NCBI RefSeq assembly: GCF_022834715.1
Contig: NZ_BQKC01000001.1
Coordinates: 1,772,501-1,836,500 of the forward strand
Reading direction: 5' to 3'
DNA length: 64,000 nucleotides
Origin: Granulimonas faecalis
Lineage (GTDB): Bacteria > Actinomycetota > Coriobacteriia > Coriobacteriales > Atopobiaceae
The position numbers and the translations under genes were made by a program. The notes below the pieces were generated by a model. It saw only the letters and a program-made list of their open reading frames with translations, ran no database searches and was not told the DNA's origin. Position 1 is the stretch's first letter; each line of letters starts with the position of its first letter. Shown piece after piece: positions 43,820 to 51,253 of the stretch.

Positions 43820-45055
43820 CTACCCGCGGACGGCGCCGCGCAGACGCCGGAAGGCGTCCTGCACCACGGAGCGCTGGGTGGCCAGGTTGACGCGGATGAA
43901 GCCGGAGCCCTCAGGGCCGAACATCGTGCCGGGGTCCACCCAGAGGCCGGCGTCCACCTCCACGAGCCGCGCGAGGGCCTCGTCCGAGAGGCCGAGGCCG
44001 CGGCAGTCGACCCAGAGCAGGTAGGTGCCCTCGGGCTGCACCACGCAGAGTTCCGGCAGCTCCCCGGCCACGAAGCGGTTCACCCAGTCGACGGTGCCCT
44101 CGAGGTAGGCCTTGAGGTCGGCGAGCCACGGGCCGCCGTGCTCGAAGCACGCCACGGCCGCCTCCTGGGAGAGCGGGTTCACGCCAAAGTAGCCACAGGC
44201 GTCCATCTCGGCCTCGATGCGCGAGCGCACGTCGGCGTCGGGCACCCAGCCGCAGGCGAGCTGCAGGCCGGCCATGTTGAAGGTCTTGCTCGGCGACGTG
44301 CACACGATGCACCGGCAGCCGGCCTTCTCGGCGGCCGCGGCGAAGGGCGCGTGGGGGTGGCCCGGGCGGCCGAAGTCCGCGTGGATCTCGTCGGCCACCA
44401 CGAAGACGTCGTGGTCGGCGCAGACACGGGCCATGGCGTCGAGCTCCGCGGGCGTCCAGACGCGGCCCACGGGGTTGTGCGGGTTGCAGAGGATGAACAT
44501 GCGGGCGCCGGAGGAGACGACCGCCTCCTCGAACGCTGCGACGTCGAACGTGTAGGGGCTGGGGCCGGGTTCCTCCCCCGCCACGGCCGCGGCAAAGCCG
44601 GCGCGAGCCCGTCCGGGGTCGTAGGTGAGCGGCGCGCACACGAGGATGCGGCCGTTGGAGCGGACGGTCTCGGAGAAGGGGTAGTAGACCGGCGGTTGGA
44701 TGAGCACGGGGTCGCCGGGGGCGGTGAGGGCCCGCACGGCCTGCGCGATGAGGAAGACCACGCCCGGGCCCGTGACGAGCGTGGACGGGTCGGGAGCCCA
44801 GCCGTCGTGGGCGGCGATCCAGCCGGAGGCGGCGGAGGCGAGGCGGCCCGACGCCTCGGTGTAGCCGAAGACCCCGTGGTCGGCGCGGCCGTGGATGGCG
44901 GCCGTCACAGCCTCGGGCGCGCGGAAGTCCATGTCGGCCACCCAGAGGCGGAGGAGGTCCTCGCCGGGGTGGTCGGGGTGGTCCTGGTCGTGCTTGACGC
45001 TGCTCGTTCCGCGGCGGTCCACGGGCTCGTCGAAGTCGTGGGTCGTGGGTGCCAT
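43820..45055 (-). CDS. MalY/PatB-type aminotransferase (cystathionine beta-lyase-like)
   Basis: A 411-residue fold-type I PLP enzyme. Diagnostic features: LLRLWVADMDFRAPEAVTAA at the N-terminus (WVADMDF), ILCNPHNPVGRVW, FVVADEIHADF and the PLP Lys in CTSPSKTFNMAGLQLA. MalY/PatB enzymes cleave cystathionine or other cysteine S-conjugates, and some regulate sugar metabolism. GGAAGGAG precedes ATG 45055; the upstream open frame runs through repeat R3. It lies alone on the minus strand between a convergent gene and R3. Confidence 0.9.
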   Translation of the reverse strand: MAPTTHDFDEPVDRRGTSSVKHDQDHPDHPGEDLLRLWVADMDFRAPEAVTAAIHGRADHGVFGYTEASGRLASAASGWIAAHDGWAPDPSTLVTGPGVVFLIAQAVRALTAPGDPVLIQPPVYYPFSETVRSNGRILVCAPLTYDPGRARAGFAAAVAGEEPGPSPYTFDVAAFEEAVVSSGARMFILCNPHNPVGRVWTPAELDAMARVCADHDVFVVADEIHADFGRPGHPHAPFAAAAEKAGCRCIVCTSPSKTFNMAGLQLACGWVPDADVRSRIEAEMDACGYFGVNPLSQEAAVACFEHGGPWLADLKAYLEGTVDWVNRFVAGELPELCVVQPEGTYLLWVDCRGLGLSDEALARLVEVDAGLWVDPGTMFGPEGSGFIRVNLATQRSVVQDAFRRLRGAVRG

Positions 45056-45062
45056 GGGGCTC

Positions 45063-45298
45063 CTTCCGGGATGGGTGCCTGGCCCATCTGTCACTTCGCC
45101 TATTTTGTCATTGATGACTTCTGCCCATGCCGGGTGGCCGTGGCACGGGTTCCGGGCAGTCGGCGCCGAGAGGCCCTCGCCGGAGGGGATCCGGCACGGG
45201 CCGGACGCCCATCGACGGCGTGAGACCCAGGGCGCCCGAGTGGTGGGACAAAAGTGCCCGACCACTGGGACAGAAGTGTCCGGGTGGTGGGACGGTGG
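45063..45298. repeat. TTTTGTCCCA-type repeat, copy R3 (inverted)
   Basis: Reverse complement carries GGTCGGGCACTTTTGTCCCA and GGCGAAGTGACAGATGGGCC, matching R1 and R2 but in the opposite orientation and with a different middle. It fills the gap between the aminotransferase start and the sbcC stop; no gene seen. Confidence 0.8.
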
Positions 45299-48094
45299 TC
45301 AGCCGTCCAGGCGCATCTCCAGGGTGGAGCCCGCACGGCCGCGCCTCACCCGGATCTGGCGCGGCACGGAGTCCCGCAGCTCGTCCACGTGGCTGATGAT
45401 GCCCACGAGCTTGTCGGTGCCGGTGAGCTCCGTGAGGGCGGCGACGGCCTTATCGAGGGCCTCGCTGTCGAGGGAGCCGAAGCCCTCGTCCACGAACATG
45501 GTGTCCAGGCGCACGCCGCCGGCCTGGGCCTGGACGACGTCCGAAAGGCCCAAGGCCAGGGAGAGCGACGCCTGGAACGACTCGCCGCCCGAGAGCGTGT
45601 CGGCGGCGCGGGACTTCCCGGTGAAGGCGTCCTCGACGTCGATGTCCAGACCGGCCTGGGAGTTGCCGTGGGCCTCGGACCGGCGCACGAGGCTGTACCT
45701 ACCGCCGGTCATGACGGAGAGGCGCCGGTTGGCAGCGGTCAGCACGGCGTCGAACCACGCCATCTGGAGGTAGGTCTCGAAGTCCACCTTGCGCAGCGCG
45801 CCGGAGCCCGCCGCGGCCTCTGCCAGCTCGGACACGGCGCCGGAGGTCCCCTCGAGCGCCTCCCGGCGCTTGGCGAGCGACGAGAGCTCCCGGGCCACGG
45901 CGGCGTTGACCGCCTGACGGGAGACCGCGGCGTCGCGCCCGGCCTCCACGGCGTCGTGCTCCGCCTTCCACTCCGCGCGGTCCCGGGCCAGGGCCTCGGC
46001 GTCCACGGGCTCCTCGGACGCCAGCTGCTCCGAGAGGGTGCCATGGGACGCCCGGGCCTCCGCCAGGGCCTTCTCGGCCGCGAGCACCTTCTCGCGGGCC
46101 TTCTCCCGCTCCCCGGCGAGCGCGTCCGCCCGCTCCCTGGCGGCGTCCACGGCGGCCTGGGCCGCGACCCGGCCGCCGAACTCCAAGCCCTCGGCGCGCC
46201 CCCTGCGGGCGGCCTCCGCCTGGTCGCGCAGCGCGCAGGCGATCGTCGCCGCCTCCTTGGCCGCCGATGCGGAGCGGGTGGCCTCCGCCAGGGCCTCGCG
46301 CCCGGCGGCCAGCGACTTCTCCAGCCGCTCCTTGCGGGTGCGGTCCTTCTCGAGGGCCTCGACCTCCCTGGCGAGCCCGTCGCGGCGCTCGGCGTGGCCG
46401 CGGGACTCCTGGGCGACCGCCCGAACCTCCCTCTCCGCGGCCTCCCCGGCCTCGCCGGGGTCCTCGGGCACCGACCCCTCCCCCGCCAGGGCCTCCCGTG
46501 CCTCGCAAAACGCCTTGAGGGCCTCCGCCACCGCACCGTCCTGCCGGTCGCGCCTGGCCTGGGCACGGTCGCGGTCGGCCTCGAGACGCTCCAGCTCCTC
46601 CTCCGAGGGGACGTCGCCTGGCACCGATGCGGGGTGGGGGTGGTCGAGGGACCCGCACACGGGGCACGGCACGCCAGCCGCAAGATCTGCGGCGAGGAGG
46701 CCCGCCAGGGCCCCGTGGCGCAGGCGGTCGGCCTCGGCCCAGGCCGCCTTGGCCCCCTCGGCCTCGGCGAACAGCCGGGCCGCGCTCCTGCGCCCGTCGG
46801 CCAGGGTGCCGGCCGTCCGCCGCACCGCCTTCCACAGGCCCTCCAGGCGCTCGAGCCCGCGCAGCGCGTCCTCCTCGGCCGCCAGGGCCGTGCGGCCCGC
46901 GTCGAGCCGCGCCTGCACGTCGCCCAGGGCCGCGACCTCGCGCTCGGCCCCCTCCAGCGCGGTGCGGCCGCGGGCCTCGGCCGCCGTCGCGGCGTCGCGG
47001 TCGCGCTCGGCCGCGGCTGCCTTGGACGCGGCCTCCTCGGCGGCGGCGGAAAGGCGGTCAAGCTCGTCGTACAGGGGCAGCGTGGCCGCGACGGCCTGCG
47101 CCCGCCCCGTGAGGGCGCGCTCCTCCCCGCGGGTGCCCTCGGCCTCCGCCAGGAGGGCCCTGGCCCGCCCCTCCTCGCCGGCGAGGCGCTCCACGTCGTG
47201 GCCCTTCTCGGCCACCTGGGCCTCGAGGCCGCGGATGCGGCGCAGGCGGTCCTCGGCGTCGTCGAGGGCGCGGCCCCGCTCGCCCAGCGACGCCCGACAC
47301 TCGTCGAACCCGGCCACCGAGGCCTCGTCCGCCTCGCAGAGCCCCTGGACGACGGCCCGGGGCCGGGAGAGGTCCGCGGCAGGCCCCTCGGCCCATTCGA
47401 CCAACTCTGGCACGTCGCCCTCGGGCCCCCGGGCGCGCCGGGCGGCCTGCCGCGCGGCGTTGCGCAGCTCCGCGAGCTCCTTGTCCACGGCGCTGCCCCG
47501 CCCCTTGAGGAGGCCCTGCAGCCGGGCCGCGCGCCCGGTGGAGAAGAGCTTGGAGAAGATGGGCTTGCGGTCCTTGGTGCCGGCCGAGAGGAGCCGGGCG
47601 AAGTCCCCCTGGGCGATCATGGCGATCTGCATGAACTGGTCCACGTTGAGCCCGAGCAGCCCCTCGACGTCGCGCGTGACCGTCTGCACCTTGGTCACCG
47701 GTACGCAGTCGTCGGGGATGCCGCCCTCGTCGCCCACCCACAGGGAGGCCGTCGCCCTCGTCCACGTGGCGTCCCCCTTGCCCTTCAGCTTGGGGCGCAG
47801 GTACTCGAGGCCCCTGCGCACGCGGCAGTGCCGCGACCCGGCCATGAAGTCAAGCTCCACGAAGCCCTCGGTGCCGAACGCCGCGAAGTCCGAGTACAGC
47901 GACGTGGCGTTGTCCGACCCCGCCGCCGTCTTGCCGAACAGCGCGAACGTGACGGCGTCGAAGACGGTGGTCTTGCCGGCCCCGGTGTCGCCGCAGATGA
48001 GGTAGAGCCCGCGGGTGCCCAAGGCATCGAAGTCTATCTCCGTGCGCCCGGCGTAGGGGCCGAACGCCTGCATGGTGAGCTTGACCGGCCTCAT
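45299..48094 (-). CDS. sbcC: Exonuclease SbcC (Rad50-like ATPase)
   Basis: A 931-residue SMC-like ATPase working with SbcD to process hairpins, palindromic DNA and blocked ends. N-terminal ATPase with FGPYAGRTEIDFD and Walker A CGDTGAGKTTVF; long Ala/Arg/Glu coiled coils; a zinc-hook CPVCGSLDHP around residue 480; and a C-terminal half with signature LSGGESFQASL and Walker B DTMFVDEGFGSLD. Start ATG 48094 abuts the sbcD stop. The gene is very GC-rich. Given how many palindromes occur in this window, an intact SbcCD is of interest. Confidence 0.92.
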   Translation of the reverse strand: MRPVKLTMQAFGPYAGRTEIDFDALGTRGLYLICGDTGAGKTTVFDAVTFALFGKTAAGSDNATSLYSDFAAFGTEGFVELDFMAGSRHCRVRRGLEYLRPKLKGKGDATWTRATASLWVGDEGGIPDDCVPVTKVQTVTRDVEGLLGLNVDQFMQIAMIAQGDFARLLSAGTKDRKPIFSKLFSTGRAARLQGLLKGRGSAVDKELAELRNAARQAARRARGPEGDVPELVEWAEGPAADLSRPRAVVQGLCEADEASVAGFDECRASLGERGRALDDAEDRLRRIRGLEAQVAEKGHDVERLAGEEGRARALLAEAEGTRGEERALTGRAQAVAATLPLYDELDRLSAAAEEAASKAAAAERDRDAATAAEARGRTALEGAEREVAALGDVQARLDAGRTALAAEEDALRGLERLEGLWKAVRRTAGTLADGRRSAARLFAEAEGAKAAWAEADRLRHGALAGLLAADLAAGVPCPVCGSLDHPHPASVPGDVPSEEELERLEADRDRAQARRDRQDGAVAEALKAFCEAREALAGEGSVPEDPGEAGEAAEREVRAVAQESRGHAERRDGLAREVEALEKDRTRKERLEKSLAAGREALAEATRSASAAKEAATIACALRDQAEAARRGRAEGLEFGGRVAAQAAVDAARERADALAGEREKAREKVLAAEKALAEARASHGTLSEQLASEEPVDAEALARDRAEWKAEHDAVEAGRDAAVSRQAVNAAVARELSSLAKRREALEGTSGAVSELAEAAAGSGALRKVDFETYLQMAWFDAVLTAANRRLSVMTGGRYSLVRRSEAHGNSQAGLDIDVEDAFTGKSRAADTLSGGESFQASLSLALGLSDVVQAQAGGVRLDTMFVDEGFGSLDSEALDKAVAALTELTGTDKLVGIISHVDELRDSVPRQIRVRRGRAGSTLEMRLDG

Positions 48095-49249
48095 CTACTC
48101 CCCCTCCCCTACCAGGGCGACGCACTCGGCGAGCACGGCGCGCTGGCGATCGTCCATGGCGTGGCCGCGCTGGGCCTCGAAGAACCCGGCAAAGAGCCCC
48201 TCGAGGTCCAGCCCCGGGTCCGGCGCCCGGACCTCCGCCTCCCGCGCCCCGGTCGCGGAGGCAGGGGCGTGCTCCAGCGAGAGCAGGTTGGGGTAGGCCT
48301 CCCGGAGGCGCCCCAGGGCGTCCAGCGGCAGGGTGTCGTCCGTGAGGGTGACGGCCACGTAGTCGTCCGCCGGCGCGAGGGCCAGGACCTCCGGCGACAC
48401 GAGCTCCTCCAGGGGCCCGCACGCCTGGCGGACGTCGCGGAGGGGCTCGAAGGGCACGAGCTCGAACGAGAGGTCGCAGTCGCCGGGGCCGCGCTTCTCG
48501 CCGAGGTCCACGAGGACCATGGACTTGTCGTTCCCGGCCTCGCCCCGGGAGTACTTGAGCGGCGTCCCGGAGTAGCGCACGGTCTCGCGCCCCACCTTCT
48601 GCGCCCGGTGCAGGTGGCCGAGGGCCACGTAGTCGAACGGGTCGAACACCGAGACCTCCACGTTGTCCGCGTCACCGAGCGTGAGCTCGCTCTCCGAGCG
48701 CTCGGGCCCCACGCCGCCCGAGGTCACGAACTGGTGGGCCACGCAGACGTTGCGCACGGACCCGTCCACCCCCATGGCGTCCACGACCGCCGCCAGGGCC
48801 TCCGTGGGGGACGGGGCGTCGCAGCCCAGGGCCGCGCGCACCGTGGCCGGCCGCACGAACGGCACCGGCCAGACGCGGACCTCGCCGTGGGCGTCCTCCA
48901 GCACCACGGGCTCCACCGGCCCCTCGAGCGGGCCCACCACGTGGACGCCCGACGCCGCGAGCAGCGGGGAGGCGAACCCCACGCGCGCGGCGGAGTCGTG
49001 GTTGCCGGGCACCGCCACGACCCGCACCCCGGCCTCCGCGAGGTCGCGCAGGAAGCCGTCCACGAGCGTCACCGCGTAGTCGGGCGGCTGCGTGGTGTCG
49101 TAGAGGTCCCCGGCCACCAGCACGCAGTCCACCGAGCGCTCGCGGCAGACGTCCACCACCTGGGCGAGCGCGTGGGCGAGGTCCTCCTCCTGAGAGTATC
49201 CGTGGAGCCGCTTGCCGGCGTGGACGTCCGATATGTGGAGCAGTCTCAT
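48095..49249 (-). CDS. sbcD: Exonuclease SbcD (Mre11-like nuclease)
   Basis: A 384-residue metallophosphoesterase nuclease, partner of SbcC. Motifs in order: LHISDVHAGK, LVAGDLYDTT, VPGNHDSA and later GHLHRAQ, all intact for two-metal catalysis. It makes a complex with SbcC that opens and degrades hairpins. ATG 49249 lies about 50 bp downstream of an 18-bp perfect LexA-type palindrome, so the operon is probably DNA-damage-inducible. Its stop touches sbcC. Confidence 0.93.
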   Translation of the reverse strand: MRLLHISDVHAGKRLHGYSQEEDLAHALAQVVDVCRERSVDCVLVAGDLYDTTQPPDYAVTLVDGFLRDLAEAGVRVVAVPGNHDSAARVGFASPLLAASGVHVVGPLEGPVEPVVLEDAHGEVRVWPVPFVRPATVRAALGCDAPSPTEALAAVVDAMGVDGSVRNVCVAHQFVTSGGVGPERSESELTLGDADNVEVSVFDPFDYVALGHLHRAQKVGRETVRYSGTPLKYSRGEAGNDKSMVLVDLGEKRGPGDCDLSFELVPFEPLRDVRQACGPLEELVSPEVLALAPADDYVAVTLTDDTLPLDALGRLREAYPNLLSLEHAPASATGAREAEVRAPDPGLDLEGLFAGFFEAQRGHAMDDRQRAVLAECVALVGEGE

Positions 49250-49295
49250 GGCACCCCTTCCCGATGGGACCGACGCCTTATTCTCACTGGACAGG

Positions 49296-49313
49296 ATAGA
49301 ACATATGTTCTAT
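49296..49313. promoter_or_regulatory. LexA/SOS box upstream of sbcDC
   Basis: Perfect 18-bp palindrome ATAGAACATATGTTCTAT containing GAAC-N4-GTTC, the Gram-positive LexA consensus. It is centred about 55 bp upstream of the sbcD start and about 145 bp from the divergent pyrophosphatase start, so it most likely controls sbcDC. Confidence 0.85.
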
Positions 49314-49450
49314 TCTGAAAGCCAACGATGGGAAATCATCGAAGCTCCACCATCGCGGCCGGATTCACGTCCTTCAACTGTTCTAATGGAAACCGACCGC
49401 AACCACGGGCCGGGGGCGTCCCGGACCGTGCGCCACCAAGGAGTACGCAC

Positions 49451-51106
49451 ATGTCAGAGTCCATCCGCAAGGTAAACATCATCGGCCATCGCAACCCCGA
49501 CACCGACAGCATCTGCTCGGCGCTCTCCTACGCATGGCTCAAGAACGCCATCGGCCCCCAGATCTACGAGGCGCGCCGCTGCGGCAACATCAACCGCGAG
49601 ACGGCCTTCGTCCTCAAGCGGTGGGGCGTGGAGGAGCCCGCCCTCATCACCTCGGTGCGCCCGCAGGTCAAGGACCTCGAGTACCAGCACCAGGAGGGCA
49701 TCGACGGCGAGATGAGCCTCTACGCCGCGTGGAACAAGATGCGCGACGAGCGACAGGACACCCTGTGCATCACCGAGGACGGCGACCTCAAGGGCCTCGT
49801 CACGGTGAAGGACATCGCCAACGCCAACATGGCGATCTTTGACACCGACGTCCTGGCCACCTCCCACACCTGCTACCAGAACGTCATCGACACCCTCAAC
49901 GGCACCATGGTCCTGGGCGACCCGTCGGACGTCATCGAGAGCGGCCGCGTCTACGTGGGCACCAGCCCCGAGATGATGGAGGACACCATCGAGCCCGGCG
50001 ACATCGTGCTCGTGACCAACCGCTACGAGACCCAGCACTACGCCGTGGGCTCCGGCGCCGCCTGCCTCATCATCTGCTGCGACGCCCCGGTCACCCGCGC
50101 CCTCAAGAGCTCGGCCGAGAGCCACGGCTGCCGCATCATCACCACCCCGTACGACACCTACGCGGCCACGCGCCTCATCTGCATGTCCATGCCCGTGCGC
50201 GCCGTCATGCTCGACTCCGGCATCGTGGAGTTCTCCGTCAACACCACCGTGGAGGACGTCCGCAAGGTCATGAGCTCCACGCGCCACCGCTTCTTCCCGG
50301 TCATCGGCGAGGACGGCAAGTTCGACGGCGTCATCACGAGCGCCAACCTCTTCGACATCAACCGCAAGCACGTCATCCTCGTGGACCACAACGAGATGGC
50401 CCAGGCGGTGGACGGCCTCACCCACGCCGTCATCCTCGAGATCATCGACCACCACCGCATCGGCCCCATCGAGACCACCACGCCGGCACTCTTCCGCAAC
50501 CAGCCCGTGGGCTGCACCTGCACCATCGTGAAGCAGATGTACGACGAGAACGGCATCACCCCGCCGCCGCACATCGCCGGCCTCATGCTCTCCGCCATCC
50601 TGTCCGACACCCTCACGTTCCGCTCCCCCACCTGCACCGAGCAGGACCGCTTGGCCGCCCAGGAGCTGGCCGGCATCGTGGGAGTGGACATCGACTCCTA
50701 CGCCGACGAGATGTTCGAGGCCGGTGCCGACCTCACGGGCCGCAGCGCCGAGGAGGTCTTCCACGGCGACTTCAAGGTCTTCTCCCGCGGCAACGCGCGC
50801 TTCGGCGTGGGCCAGGGCAGCTACATGACCGAGGGCAGCCGCAAGGCCGCCGAGGAGCTCGTGGGCCCCTACCTGGCCGAGGCGGCGAAGAACGAGGACC
50901 TGCCCATCGTCATGTACATGTTCACCGACGTTAAGTCGCAGACCACCGAGCTGCTCTACTTCGGCGACGGCGCCGAGGCCGTCATCCGCTCCGCCTTCGG
51001 CGTGGAGCCCGCCGAAGGCATGGCCGTGCTCCCCGGCGTGGTGAGCCGCAAGAAGCAGATGATCCCGCCCCTCATGGCCGCCTTCGAGCGCCTGTCGGAC
51101 GACTAG
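49451..51106 (+). CDS. ppaC: Manganese-dependent inorganic pyrophosphatase with CBS-DRTGG insert
   Basis: A 551-residue family II pyrophosphatase that hydrolyses pyrophosphate in the cytoplasm. DHH-family metal residues are in GHRNPDTDS (H13, D17, D19), DHHRIGP and LSDTLTF. Between the two parts of the catalytic domain (about 70-300) lies a regulatory insert of two CBS-type regions (CITEDGDLKGLVTVKDIA and FPVIGEDGKFDGVITSANLF) flanking a DRTGG-like domain. CBS-type pyrophosphatases are regulated by adenine nucleotides, and DRTGG forms by diadenosine polyphosphates. AAGGAG precedes ATG 49451. A strong terminator follows. Confidence 0.95.
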   Translation: MSESIRKVNIIGHRNPDTDSICSALSYAWLKNAIGPQIYEARRCGNINRETAFVLKRWGVEEPALITSVRPQVKDLEYQHQEGIDGEMSLYAAWNKMRDERQDTLCITEDGDLKGLVTVKDIANANMAIFDTDVLATSHTCYQNVIDTLNGTMVLGDPSDVIESGRVYVGTSPEMMEDTIEPGDIVLVTNRYETQHYAVGSGAACLIICCDAPVTRALKSSAESHGCRIITTPYDTYAATRLICMSMPVRAVMLDSGIVEFSVNTTVEDVRKVMSSTRHRFFPVIGEDGKFDGVITSANLFDINRKHVILVDHNEMAQAVDGLTHAVILEIIDHHRIGPIETTTPALFRNQPVGCTCTIVKQMYDENGITPPPHIAGLMLSAILSDTLTFRSPTCTEQDRLAAQELAGIVGVDIDSYADEMFEAGADLTGRSAEEVFHGDFKVFSRGNARFGVGQGSYMTEGSRKAAEELVGPYLAEAAKNEDLPIVMYMFTDVKSQTTELLYFGDGAEAVIRSAFGVEPAEGMAVLPGVVSRKKQMIPPLMAAFERLSDD

Positions 51107-51135
51107 GCGCCCGCCGCGCCACGGACGGACCCCCC

Positions 51136-51175
51136 GACGGCCCCGGGGCGCCCTCGCAGGCGCCCCGGGGCCGTC
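51136..51175 (+). terminator. Terminator after pyrophosphatase gene
   Basis: A 17-bp perfect stem (GACGGCCCCGGGGCGCC and its complement) with a 6-nt loop, 30 bp after the stop. It is followed by only TT, so very strong in the stem but weak in the T-tract. Confidence 0.75.
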
Positions 51176-51196
51176 TTCCATAGCTGTCGCCCGTTT

Positions 51197-51225
51197 TTTC
51201 AGCCGCCCTTGGGCTGCGCTATACT
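51197..51225 (+). promoter_or_regulatory. Possible promoter of TPR protein gene
   Basis: TATACT (51220-51225) is a good -10. At 17-bp spacing the -35 position reads TTTCAG, which is weak. It lies about 30 bp before the TTG start of the next gene. Confidence 0.35.
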
Positions 51226-51253
51226 CGGTTGCCACCCGCGTGAGGAGACACCC

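Noticed and set aside
45254-49318. Long plus-strand open frame opposite sbcC and sbcD
   Set aside because: Antisense shadow of two genes with intact catalytic motifs in a region of extreme GC3.
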